From the NCBI GenBank assembly GCA_002786025.1, contig NHNW01000002.1:186001-250000 (forward strand): a stretch of DNA of 64,000 nt, written 5' to 3'. The notes below the pieces were generated by a model. That model worked only from the letters and a program-made list of their open reading frames with translations. It searched no databases and was not told the origin of the DNA. This document shows positions 55,309 to 64,000 of the stretch, one piece after another. Source of the stretch: Zasmidium citrigriseum (taxonomy: Eukaryota > Ascomycota > Dothideomycetes > Mycosphaerellales > Mycosphaerellaceae). Both the position numbers and the translations under genes were made by a program. How positions within the stretch are numbered: position 1 is the stretch's first letter; the number at the start of each line of letters is the position of its first letter.

Positions 55309-55651
55309 TGGCTATAGCAATGCTGCAATTGTGCATATCGAATAGGTGTATAGAAAAAAGATATGCCGGAGTATTTAATGGCCAGTTTGAGTGAAAAGAT
55401 CCCGGCAGTTTTCTTTGTCAATTGCCGCCGTCGTCGGGCACGCAATCGACCCAATCGACTCACAGCTCCAAACTTCCGACTCCTTCCTGCGCCCTTCCAC
55501 CACAAAACAACAACATCTGAACACCACCGCTGCCAATATCCACCCTCTATTTTGCAAGTCTCACTCCAGACTTGCCCACCATTCCCTACTCGTAATCACA
55601 CAAGCAAAAGGTCTCTAGTCCTTGTAAAAAAACTACCACCCACCCATCAAA
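55309..55651. promoter_or_regulatory. Promoter and leader of cystathionine beta-lyase
   Basis: 343 bp with a C/A-rich leader (accacccacccatcaaaATG), favourable start context. No specific operator recognised. Confidence 0.4.
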
Positions 55652-56980
55652 ATGGCCTCCTCCGCTCTCGGCAAGGCCTTCAAGAACCTCGACCTCGACG
55701 GCCACAACCTGCCGCCCTCGCCCGCGCCCTCGAGCCCGTCGAATGGCCGCAAGTACGCTCTCGCTACCGAGCTGGTCTACACCGAGAGCAACGACCAGTA
55801 CAATGCCAGCAGCGTGCCCATCTACCAGTCTGCGACCTTCAAGGGCGGGCCCGGCCAAGAGTACGACTACACGCGCAGTGGAAACCCCACTCGCACCCAT
55901 CTCGAGCGCCACATGGCCAAGATCATGAACGCCAACCGGGCGTTGGTCGCAGGTTCGGGTATGGGCGCACTCGACGTCATCACGCGGGTCCTCAAGCCCG
56001 GCGATGAGGTTGTCACCGGAGATGACTTGTATGGTGGCACCAACCGGTTGCTTACCTTCTTGAAAGAGAACAATGGCATCATCGTGCACCACGTGGATAC
56101 CACCAAGCTGGACGTCGTCAAGGCGGCTATTACCGAGAAGACTACGATGGTCCTGCTCGAGACCCCCACGAACCCGCTGATCAAGATCGTGGACATCGCC
56201 GGCATTTCGACCATCGCACATGATGTCAGCACTAAGATCATCGTTGCTGTCGACAACACAATGCTCTCGCCGTACCTGCAGAACCCATTGGATCTCGGTG
56301 CAGACGTTGTCTATGAGTCTGGCACCAAGTATCTGAGCGGTCATCACGATGTCATGGCGGGAGTCATTGGTGTTAATGACACCCAGCTGGCCGAGAAGTT
56401 CTACTTCATGATCAACTCAACCGGCTGCGGTTTGGCACCTTTCGACAGCTGGCTGCTGCTTCGTGGTATCAAGACCCTGGCCGTGCGTATGGAGAAGCAG
56501 CAGGCCAATGCTCAGGCAATTGCGCATTTCCTCGAGTCGCATGGCTTCAAGGTCCGCTACCCCGGCTTGAAGTCTCACCCTCAATACAAGCTACACTGGT
56601 CCCAGGCGCGCGGTGCTGGCGCCGTGCTGTCCTTTGAGACCGGCTCGATTACGCTTTCTGAACGCATTGTGGAGGCCACCAAGTTGTTTGGTATTTCGGT
56701 CTCGTTTGGCTGTGTCAATTCGCTAATCTCCATGCCATGCCGCATGAGCCACGCGAGTATTGACCCAGCCGTGCGCAAGGAACGTGCTATGCCGGAGGAC
56801 ATCATCAGACTATGCATCGGTATTGAGGATCTGGATGACTTGAAGGATGACCTCAGTCAGGCGTTGGTGAGGGCTGGGGCGGTCAAGCTGACGGAGACTG
56901 GTTTCACAGCGCTGAACGCTGATGCTCTCCACGATGCGGGCGAGACGGGCGAGACGACCCAGATCGTTGATGAGCCATGA
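55652..56980 (+). CDS. STR3: Cystathionine beta-lyase (PLP, Cys/Met metabolism)
   Basis: 442 aa in one exon. PLP lysine K226 lies in ESGTKYLSGHHDVMAG; other marks are YDYTRSGNPTR (Tyr/Arg contacting PLP phosphate of the partner subunit), SGMGALDVI, DDLYGGTNRL, ETPTNPL and VDNTMLSPYL. The SGHHDVMAGV form and TGFTALN tail match the cystathionine beta-lyase branch rather than gamma-lyase or gamma-synthase. It cleaves cystathionine to homocysteine, pyruvate and ammonia in methionine synthesis. The first ~35 residues are a Pro/Ser-rich extension (PPSPAPSSPS). High codon bias implies strong expression. Symbol is by homology; metG in Aspergillus nomenclature. Confidence 0.93.
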   Translation: MASSALGKAFKNLDLDGHNLPPSPAPSSPSNGRKYALATELVYTESNDQYNASSVPIYQSATFKGGPGQEYDYTRSGNPTRTHLERHMAKIMNANRALVAGSGMGALDVITRVLKPGDEVVTGDDLYGGTNRLLTFLKENNGIIVHHVDTTKLDVVKAAITEKTTMVLLETPTNPLIKIVDIAGISTIAHDVSTKIIVAVDNTMLSPYLQNPLDLGADVVYESGTKYLSGHHDVMAGVIGVNDTQLAEKFYFMINSTGCGLAPFDSWLLLRGIKTLAVRMEKQQANAQAIAHFLESHGFKVRYPGLKSHPQYKLHWSQARGAGAVLSFETGSITLSERIVEATKLFGISVSFGCVNSLISMPCRMSHASIDPAVRKERAMPEDIIRLCIGIEDLDDLKDDLSQALVRAGAVKLTETGFTALNADALHDAGETGETTQIVDEP

Positions 56981-57259
56981 GATCGATGTATAATATAAAC
57001 ATGTTGCAACGAGGTCTGTCGATCTCACCAAAAGTATGCAATGAGGCCGCGCCGAGTTTGGCGTCGGACCTTTTCGACACCGGACGCTTCTCCGGCTTCG
57101 ACGTTTGGTTCTGTCATTCCTCCCGCCTCAAACTCCACACCCACCACCAACACCAACACCTCAAACACCTAACTAACGACGCCGCCAATCCATCAGGATC
57201 CTTCGAAACGTGGTTACACGAAACAGCCACTACCATCATCCTTCGGTTCAGGCATGAGA

Positions 57260-57539
57260 TCATTGCGCAACATCGGAGTCCCTGCCGCCTTCACGAGTCT
57301 TGCCATCCTTCCCTTTCTTGGAGGAGTTCGTGACACCAGAAGCAGAGTAGGAATCGTTTGCATTCCTCAATCCGTCGTCTTTCTTTAACATATTTCATCA
57401 GCGGGGAGTATTTCCAAACGCGATGGAGACTTACTGAAGAAGTAGCCGATCGATTCTCACCCACACAGTAACAATACGCCGCACTGGCGATCGAGTGGCC
57501 AGCAGCCAGAGCCAACTGCGTGCGCTGGAATGGATCCAT
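57260..57539 (-). CDS. Small hypothetical protein
   Basis: Exons 57435-57539 and 57260-57382 give 75 aa. It starts MDPFQRTQLALAAGHSIASA and, after a clean intron (GTAAGT..TTAAAG), continues as a hydrophilic Ser/Gly/Lys-rich tail ending DSDVAQ. Support is the ATG, the consensus donor, and loss of frame breaks on splicing. No domain. Might be a short membrane-associated protein, since the first ~25 residues are mildly hydrophobic. Confidence 0.45.
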
Positions 57540-58232
57540 AGTCGAAAGAAGGATGGGGTGTTGTTGGTTTCGTTCTCGCCTCCTTCTCTATTTGCACATG
57601 CGGCTGCAACAAAAAGGAAAGAAGACGTGATGAGGCTCACCTTTTACTCCGTGGGCCGTGCCTACACCTATCCTCAGGGCTGAACAGCGGCTCCTGAAGG
57701 GTCAGTTTACCAGAGATGCGACCGATCGATCTGGACAGCAAGAATGATCAAACACGTGGGTGCGAGGAAGCGTGTGTATCAGCCAGAGCCCGGAGTATTC
57801 TCAACACCGGAGGTGGGAGGCCATTCAGCTGCCAGCTTTCCCAGCTTGGGGCCCGAAGCTGGCTGCGTCTGAGGGCAGCACGCAGCTGTTCGGGCTACGC
57901 ATCGACATCGAACGGACCCCGGGGTTATTGAGACATTCGGCGCATTTGCGCATCCTACCACCCACGTCGAATCCTACGCATGCCGGCTGCATCACTGAGG
58001 TAATGTGCCATTGACGACCGAATATTAATCTTGAACGCCATGAGAGGTTTGTGTCTTTGGTTTTTCACAGCATCTCTTCGCTTTGCGAACTTCACTACTC
58101 AACACTCTCCACTTTCCACGTGCAGCCTCGTGGTTTCGACTATTCTGTCACATTCAAGCTAAAGACTTGTCCAATACCGAGACCCGACGTTTATCAAATC
58201 TGATCAATTGATCAATCAATCAACCCGCCAAC
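57540..58232. other. Intergenic, promoter of AflR-like regulator
   Basis: 693 bp. Its right end, 58201-58225, holds overlapping gatcaa/attgat repeats (tgatcaattgatcaatcaatca). No gene recognised. Confidence 0.4.
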
Positions 58233-59192
58233 ATGCCCGCTCAAAAGAGACAACCACGCCTCAAAGAGAGCTGCGACGCATGCTCAACCGCCAAAGTTCG
58301 CTGCACCAAAGAGACCAACTGCTCCCGCTGTCAGCAGAAAGGCCTCTCCTGTATCTACAGTTACTCGCGCCGCGCTGGACGAAGAACCACCGCCAACGCC
58401 GCAATCACCAAAGCCGACAGAAGACCACCGTCACCCTCTTCTCGATCTTCCTCTCCACTGGCATTTGGCTCTACTCCATCAGCTCCTTCTTCCTTGAACC
58501 AATCTCCCCAACGCCGCCAACCAAACCTCGAACTCTCTCCCAACTCCGACTCCGACTCCAGCGACGTCTTTGACATGGACTGGCCAAGCTACAATTCCAC
58601 AATCCCCTGGGACCTGCAAAACTCGCTCCTGAACCAATACACTTTCTCCAACAACCCCCTCGACACCGCAGCTCCCGCAGCCGTCATCCCTACACCTTTC
58701 GATGCAATGGACCTCACAACTCCAATTCCCGCGGCGCCAGCGCCAAACATGATGACCCGCAACTTCTCCACCGACACCGACCTCACCGACATGACAGACC
58801 TCACTCTCTCATCCACAACAACAACATCCTCCACAGCCTGCGAAGCCGTCCACGACGAACTCTCCAACCTCACGACCTTCGCCGAAAGCATGGAGAAGAA
58901 ATTCGACGCCGTCGTCCGCGCACGTCTGCAATACCGGGACGTCTACTCCGAATTCGGCGTTCCCGTCGACGACATCGAAGGGACTTCTTCATCATCCTCT
59001 AACTCTTCCTCGCCATCTGTGGAGCGCATGCTCGGCAGCGGGGGCGTGGCCGCAGGAAAGGGCGGCGTACCCAGCCCGGATTGCAATGAGCTGGCATTTT
59101 ATTACAGTCTTGCTGAGTTGAAGAGGAGGTTGAAGTGGGTGAGGGAGGATGTGGGGAGTCTGATGGGTGGTGCGCCCGGGCTTGTGTGTTGA
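58233..59192 (+). CDS. Zn2Cys6 transcription factor, AflR-like
   Basis: 319 aa, one exon. Cluster C14-x2-C17-x6-C24-x5-C30-x2-C33-x6-C40 (SCDACSTAKVRCTKETNCSR), preceded by the basic LKES seen in AflR-type regulators. A Ser/Pro-rich, low-complexity linker follows, then a Thr/Asp-rich segment (TDTDLTDMTDLTLSS), and a C-terminal helical part (MEKKFDAVVRARLQYRDVY, LAELKRRLKWVREDVGSL). AflR proteins control secondary-metabolite clusters by binding TCG-rich half-sites. No PKS is visible nearby, so the target may be beyond the window, or the gene may be a global regulator. Confidence 0.88.
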   Translation: MPAQKRQPRLKESCDACSTAKVRCTKETNCSRCQQKGLSCIYSYSRRAGRRTTANAAITKADRRPPSPSSRSSSPLAFGSTPSAPSSLNQSPQRRQPNLELSPNSDSDSSDVFDMDWPSYNSTIPWDLQNSLLNQYTFSNNPLDTAAPAAVIPTPFDAMDLTTPIPAAPAPNMMTRNFSTDTDLTDMTDLTLSSTTTTSSTACEAVHDELSNLTTFAESMEKKFDAVVRARLQYRDVYSEFGVPVDDIEGTSSSSSNSSSPSVERMLGSGGVAAGKGGVPSPDCNELAFYYSLAELKRRLKWVREDVGSLMGGAPGLVC

Positions 59193-59528
59193 TGAGGATG
59201 AAGGGATGGGTGATGGTGGCTTCAACAAGCCGTTGTATGAATGATGTGTGATGTTTCGTGATTTCAACAGCGAAGGCGCTTGAGGCGTTGATGAAAAGCA
59301 TGCGAGGAGATTTTGTTTTGGTTTGTTTATGTGTAATGATGGATGGTGTTTATGTGTACGATAGGATACCCCCACGACAGGATGGATGAATGAATGTTTC
59401 TCAGAATTCAAAAAAAGAATGCAGTGAACAATGCATTTCAATTCAATCGCCATGAAGCTGCTAAACGACAAAATCCAAACGCTCCTATCAAACACATCAC
59501 CCATCACTCATCCCCTCATCATCCCCAT
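59193..59528. other. Convergent 3' flanks
   Basis: 336 bp between the AflR-like gene and the dioxygenase-like gene; nothing recognised. Confidence 0.4.
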
Positions 59529-60692
59529 CTAAGCAGGTGGCGTTCCACTCGGCATGGTACCATTTGGAGGCGAACCACCAGGACCGCCCATTCCCGAGTT
59601 CTCATTCGCAACACCGCCGTCCTTGTAGATGGTAGCAGCGCTGGTGATATCGTCGTCCGCAGTAGGATCAATACCAAGGGAGATCCAAGCAAGAATCCCA
59701 GCACTAATATCCTCCGGATCAACAAAAACATACTCAACAAAAGGATCCATATCCGCCGCCTCCTCGCCCAAAATACTATCATCCGCATTCGTCGTCAATT
59801 GCTGCGTATTGGTATTATACGGCGCCGTCTCCTCCACCTGGCTAATCAAATCCTGATCAAAGAATATCTGACCCACGTGCGAAGCACTCGTCGTGAAGTT
59901 CGAGGCGAGGATCGTGCCGTTGGTACGGATTAGAGTGGAGTTTGTGTTGTGGGAGAGGATGTGGATGTGGGTGGCGCGCCCGGTGTAGTGGCCGGGGAAG
60001 ATGGATTCGAATTGGACTACGCCGTTGATGTCGGTTTGTTGCAGGCCGCGGAGGAAGGTGCTGTCGAGGTTGGTGGTGTCGTCGCTGTTGCCGTTGCCGG
60101 AGGCGGAGACGCCGCTGTAGACGCCTGTGGCGTTGCAGTGCCAGGCGTCGACGTAGACGGCGGGGACGGGGGAGCAGGAGGCCACGTCGATGAGCTGGAC
60201 GTCTAGGTACAATGGAATCCCGGCCTGGTCCTCAGACATGTCGCTGCGGATCAGCTCGCTGAGCAGGGGGTCAGTATATGTCTCAGACTTGCAAAGGTAT
60301 GGCTTTTCTTACCCATCGACGTAATATGGCCCCTGCGTAACCTCAGGCTGCAGAATACAAGACGAATCGTCGGCGAAGAGCAGAGTCTCATCAGAACCCA
60401 GGTTGACGTCCAGGGACGAGGCATGCGAGATGTTGTACTCCGCGAAGTCACGACGAACGATGTTACGCTTGGCGCGGACTTTGTTGGCCATAGCCTGGCG
60501 ACGCTCGATGGCAGCGTCGAGATGGCCACGGCGACGGAGAGTGTTGGCGCAGCTGCGGACGGACTTGGGGTTGCGGGTTTGGATCCATTGGGCTCGTTCG
60601 GCGGCTTCTGCCTTCACGTCGTGGCCTGGATGGGCGAGGGCGCCGTTGGCGGCGAGGAGCCCGAGGGTTAGGAGGGAGAGGACGGGGGCCAT
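59529..60692 (-). CDS. Secreted intradiol ring-cleavage dioxygenase-like protein
   Basis: Exons 60313-60692 and 59529-60258 give 369 aa. Start MAPVLSLLTLGLLAANGALA is a signal peptide; a basic region with KR/RR sites follows (RAKRNIVRRD). The domain has the iron-ligand Tyr in TQGPYYVDGE, DAWHCNATGVYSG, LRGLQQTDINGVVQFESIFPG HY and RATHIHI (two His ligands), the order seen in extracellular fungal members. The C-terminus is Gly/Pro-rich (GGPGGSPPNGT). Family enzymes open catechol rings with non-heme Fe(III); secreted versions may act on lignin- or plant-derived aromatics. Confidence 0.9.
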
Positions 60693-62227
60693 TGTAGCGA
60701 TTGCTGTAGAGTTGGCTGGGTAGAGTTGATGGTGCTTGCTGGATAAGAGAAGTGAAAGGAACAAGATGAGAGTTCTTATAGCCTTACCGTCGTCCACCGA
60801 GGTCTTCCATCTGCCGCGTAATGAGACGGCGCAGACTGGATGCTCCTCTCTGTTCCAAACGTGCCAAGGCATCTATAGCACCGGCGACGAGCCGTAGACT
60901 ACAAGAGAGGGCCATATTCCACGGGCCATACTCCATCAGGAGTGTTTGCCAGCTTGCGTAACTTCGAAACGAACGGTCAAGTCGTCGATCGACTTGGCAA
61001 GTCAACAGACTAGCAGTTCGGAATCGCACCCGTTGACAATGGCAAGTCTCTGATTCGACGTCGGCAGTGTTCAGTGCGTTCTGAGATGGAGTAGTTGAGA
61101 CATCAAAGGCCCACGATATGCATGTGCTGCAGTCGCTTAGGGCATTTCGGATGTTTCCACAACCCTGCCGTCGTCATCAGCAGAAAACTACGGCTCCTGA
61201 GTGGTCTGCAGGCGTCTTGGCAGGTACGTGGTCGTCGTTCGTGGTGGAGGAGGTGGCTGTTTCGAGAAGGAGGCGACATTCGGTTGATGTGGTCCGCCAT
61301 GTCCGAGCGAGAAAACGACATGTTGTGCCGCAGGGCGGACATGAGACGGTTTTGGCTCGTGGTTCAGACAAGCCTCCTCCGCACGTCTGTGACACCATGT
61401 TATCGAGTCTTGTGTAAAGAGTCTAGAGTGCTTGACGTGGCCTTGGGCTTGGCAGCGAGGTGGTCGCTCGGGGACGTTCTGCCGATGGGGGATGAAGGCA
61501 ATCCCGGAGGTGGAACTCGAGATGTGAATTCATCTATTGTGCGTCCGTTCAAGGTAACATAGTGTTATCTTGAAGTCCCAGTTAATGACAGAATCAAAAC
61601 AACCTTCCTATTCGAGAAAGCAGTGCTGGTATAGCACGCTTCAAGGAGGTCTCTGGCAGATTCGGCGTGCAACAGCCGAGTTGAGTCGGGTAGCAGCAAT
61701 TGTTCGTCGAACAGCCGACCTTTTGGCGGCGTCGTCATTTTTCTCAAGATTGTACAGAGCCAAGTGCGCGTTCCAGGCCGCTCTAGCCGATGGCGATGAA
61801 GTCCTGATCTGAGACAGTCGGCGTGTGCAACATGCTTCTGCGGCCACGTACTCATGCGCCAGCAGTGATGAAAGACGATGGCGAAGTAAACACGCCTAAT
61901 GGTATACGCGGTCGCCGTGTTGCCGATGGATGAGAAGCTGAGAAGTAACTGCGTTGACGATCGGATAGCAGCCGGCGCCCGACAAACAGACAACGAAGGC
62001 GATCTCCCACAGTCCGGGCCAGGAGGAGTCGTGCCTAGTCAATGGCAGAGCAGAGATGTCGGAAGCCTGTTGAATACACGTGGGTCTAGCAACCGTTGCC
62101 CCCCTTCGTGTTGATCAGTCTTGTCCGTTCGGTGTCGATATCAACATTTCGGCATCCTTGTGCTGGCTCCGGTATGGGTCGGGTCTATCCACAGCAGAGA
62201 TGAGGCTCCATCGCTCGGTATCGGTCT
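60693..62227. other. Gene-poor 1.5-kb stretch left of the transposon
   Basis: Contains the promoter of the dioxygenase-like gene (minus strand). ORFs of 60-155 codons on both strands (for example 61095-61562) have no domain, signal or splice pattern I can support. Confidence 0.35.
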
Positions 62228-62236
62228 CGTGGGGTG
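62228..62236. repeat. Target-site duplication, left copy (CGTGGGGTG)
   Basis: Nine bases identical to 62621-62629, flanking the two ends of the inverted-repeat element. Confidence 0.75.
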
Positions 62237-62299
62237 GGGAATCGGTAGCTAGCCATTGAGCTTTTGTTATTTGGCCATTGATCTCTATATCTCCGGTAA
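62237..62299. repeat. Left terminal inverted repeat
   Basis: 63 bp, matches the reverse complement of 62558-62620 at 62 of 63 positions; the single difference is inside atatctccgg versus atatcgccgg. Confidence 0.9.
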
Positions 62300-62557
62300 G
62301 GGACAGTACCACACTGTAAGCAAACCTTTGTCATTCCAGCTACCTTGAGGACTTTGCATTGAATTTACCTAACACTCTTAGGATTGCACCTGCCTCGCCG
62401 GCGAGGCGTTGATATTTGAACTGTGATCCGTAGCCGAAGCAAACCTAGGAGGGACCCAAGGTAGGAGGGGCGCCCCGAAGGGAGGGAGGATCTCTTGGGA
62501 GGGCCCAGGTGTAGCGGAGGGCTGGGGGGGTGGGGATTTAATACTCCATACAGCTTG

Positions 62558-62620
62558 TTACCGGCGATATAGAGATCAATGGCCAAATAACAAAAGCTCA
62601 ATGGCTAGCTACCGATTCCC
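62558..62620. repeat. Right terminal inverted repeat
   Basis: Reverse complement of the left repeat with one mismatch. Confidence 0.9.
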
Positions 62621-62629
62621 CGTGGGGTG
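62621..62629. repeat. Target-site duplication, right copy (CGTGGGGTG)
   Basis: Identical to 62228-62236. Confidence 0.75.
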
Positions 62630-64000
62630 TCGCATCGGTGATGAGATTGCTTGCAGAATTTCGGTGACCGAGGGTGAGTATAAGCTGCAAGCCCGACGAC
62701 ATCAGCTTAGAGCGTCGGTGTTCAACTCGCACAAAAACATAGACTTTTCATGTCACTTTTGCTTGTCTTCCAGTCGGAGTTTCGTTTGCAAGGTCGATAT
62801 AAGAGTCGCTGATCGCTCCTTCTTGGTGGCATTCGTGCATCATCAGCGCCTGCGTTGGTTTTCTGGGTTGTTGCTGGGATCGATCGATGAACAGATGCGA
62901 GCAAGAAGAGCAATCCGCGGATGAGAGGAGAAGGGAGATGAAGTGAAAAGACTGCCAGATATTCTCAGACCATAATGCGGGCCTGTCGTCGTTGTCCGCT
63001 CCTCGGCTCCGAGATGGACATATGGTATGCTCGGATTGAGACCGAGATCCACCAGAGGGTCTTGATATTTATATGTGGCGATGGCACTGCCTGAGACGCT
63101 CCTAAGAAATGAGAGCGTAGTCGAGCTTTTTAAGGCGAATGATCGAATTTCGGGCAGAGTGATGGTTGTCTAGAAGCGAATTTACGAGCCTGAAGGTCGA
63201 CGATGTGAGACATGGTCTCAACCCGACTATGGATGCGCTCGCCGACCAGAAGAATTCCACATGAGTGGTTGTTGACTTTGACCAAAGAAGTACAAAACAG
63301 ATCGAGAGCTACGGTAGCTATAGAGAATGTTCGGATAGCTGGTGTCGGGCTGTTGAGAAGTCTTCGGATTGGCAGCACAGTGGCAGGAAGGGGATGTGCT
63401 GACTTGGGTCCTACTCATGTCGCAGTTCGTGTCTCCAAGACGGATTGCGGGCCCAGGTTTCGTTGCACATTGAAGTGTCGTCTGATATCCTTTTATGATT
63501 CCCTTTCCTCTTTCTTTTGAGGCAACCCAAAACATGATTTGAATGTTGGTGGAAGGATGGGCAATGTTCGGCTCGTCCGGATGCAACTTGCTGACATGTC
63601 GGTGAGTCTGTGCCAACCCGGAGCAGATCGCAGCAGTATAAACATCGCGTCTCCGCATGCTTTCTTCATCCTTACTTTCTCTTGCCTTCGCGTCTTCGGC
63701 TTCTAAAATGGCGTGTATTGCACCTCGTCGTCCTCCTGAGAGTCCATTCTGTCTGGTCTGGCCGCAGGTTGCTCGAGATTGCCATCAACCGGCGAAGCGC
63801 CTCGCAAATCCATATCGGCGCATCTCCTGCATTGTGTTTTCTCCTCTTTTTGCTGTCAAATCGCTTTGCACCGTGCAGGAAGTTAATGAGAACGATAGGT
63901 AAGGACACCTCCAGTCGCACCTGCAAAGCCCACGCCGCACCTCAGTGAAACTGCGAAGCGCCAGCACCTCTTCTCACCAACACCTGCGCCGCCTGTGCCA
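62630..64000. other. Gene-poor right edge
   Basis: No gene I can support. ORFs such as 63610-63948 and 63657-63902 overlap in different frames without domains. A gene could begin near ATG 63709 (after ctaaa) and continue past the window, but I see no confirming motif. Confidence 0.3.

Larger units (their letters stand above)
62237..62620. mobile_element. Non-autonomous TIR element (MULE-like MITE), 384 bp
   Basis: Bounded by 63-bp terminal inverted repeats (62237-62299 and 62558-62620), starting gggaatcggtagctagccat, with one mismatch, and by a perfect 9-bp direct repeat. Long TIR plus 9-bp duplication is the pattern of Mutator-like elements. No transposase ORF fits inside. The interior is G-rich (62440-62540) and has a perfect 16-bp palindrome gcctcgccggcgaggc at 62392-62407. 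It must have been mobilised by a transposase elsewhere in the genome. Near-identical TIRs suggest recent insertion. Confidence 0.85.

Noticed and set aside
55586..56347. 253-codon minus-strand ORF antisense to cystathionine beta-lyase
   Set aside because: Codon-bias shadow.
61095..61562. 155-codon plus-strand ORF in the gene-poor right part
   Set aside because: Trp/Arg/Cys-rich random-like product, no homology signs or splice pattern.
62392..62407. 16-bp palindrome as a stand-alone regulatory site
   Set aside because: Lies inside the transposable element; more simply part of that element.
1..64000. CRISPR arrays, bacterial operons, Shine-Dalgarno sites
   Set aside because: Not expected in fungal nuclear DNA and none seen.

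Overview
The window reads as nuclear DNA of a filamentous ascomycete (Pezizomycotina). I infer Dothideomycetes from general resemblance; no single marker proves the class. Genes lie on both strands and carry short introns of about 40-100 nt with GT..AG ends and CTAAC/CTGAC-like branch sites. Typical fungal families are present: Zn2Cys6 regulators, HET, STAND/NLR, MFS sugar porters, wax-synthase-like acyltransferase, Fox2. I rebuilt most genes by joining exons by hand; exon junctions are given in each entry and keep the reading frame.

Layout. 1-7.5 kb is housekeeping: a P450 tail cut by the window edge, an AT-hook coiled-coil protein, eIF4A, an F-box/JmjC protein and a mitochondrial FAH-family hydrolase. 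9-16.6 kb holds a secreted Thr-rich protein, a HET-domain gene, a multi-pass membrane protein of a fungus-wide unknown family, an MFS sugar porter and a GNAT acetyltransferase. 17-26 kb holds an amino-acid permease, a P450, a divergent Ca2+/H+ antiporter-family protein and a NACHT-type STAND (NLR-like) gene with a probable GC-AG intron.

26-43 kb is the most accessory-looking stretch. In order it has an MFS sugar porter, a PhyH-type Fe(II)/2-oxoglutarate oxygenase, a Zn2Cys6 regulator, a membrane-anchored SGNH esterase, a wax-synthase-like acyltransferase, a small Cys-containing protein, an alpha/beta hydrolase, an AsnB-type amidotransferase, a 5S rRNA-like locus with an insertion, a C2HC/coiled-coil protein and a GPI-anchored-like surface protein. 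The mix of regulator, transporter, oxygenase, acyltransferase, esterases and ATP-dependent amide-forming enzyme looks like a biosynthetic cluster without a PKS, NRPS or terpene backbone gene. That grouping is inference.

43-50.3 kb has a fungal-transcription-factor-like protein, a short-chain dehydrogenase, a secreted flavin polyamine oxidase and an F-box protein. 50.7-57 kb returns to core metabolism: peroxisomal multifunctional beta-oxidation enzyme (Fox2), a Tda10-like P-loop kinase and cystathionine beta-lyase. 57-61 kb has a small predicted gene, an AflR-like Zn2Cys6 regulator and a secreted intradiol-dioxygenase-like protein. 61-64 kb is gene-poor and contains a non-autonomous inverted-repeat transposon (384 bp, 63-bp TIRs, 9-bp target duplication).
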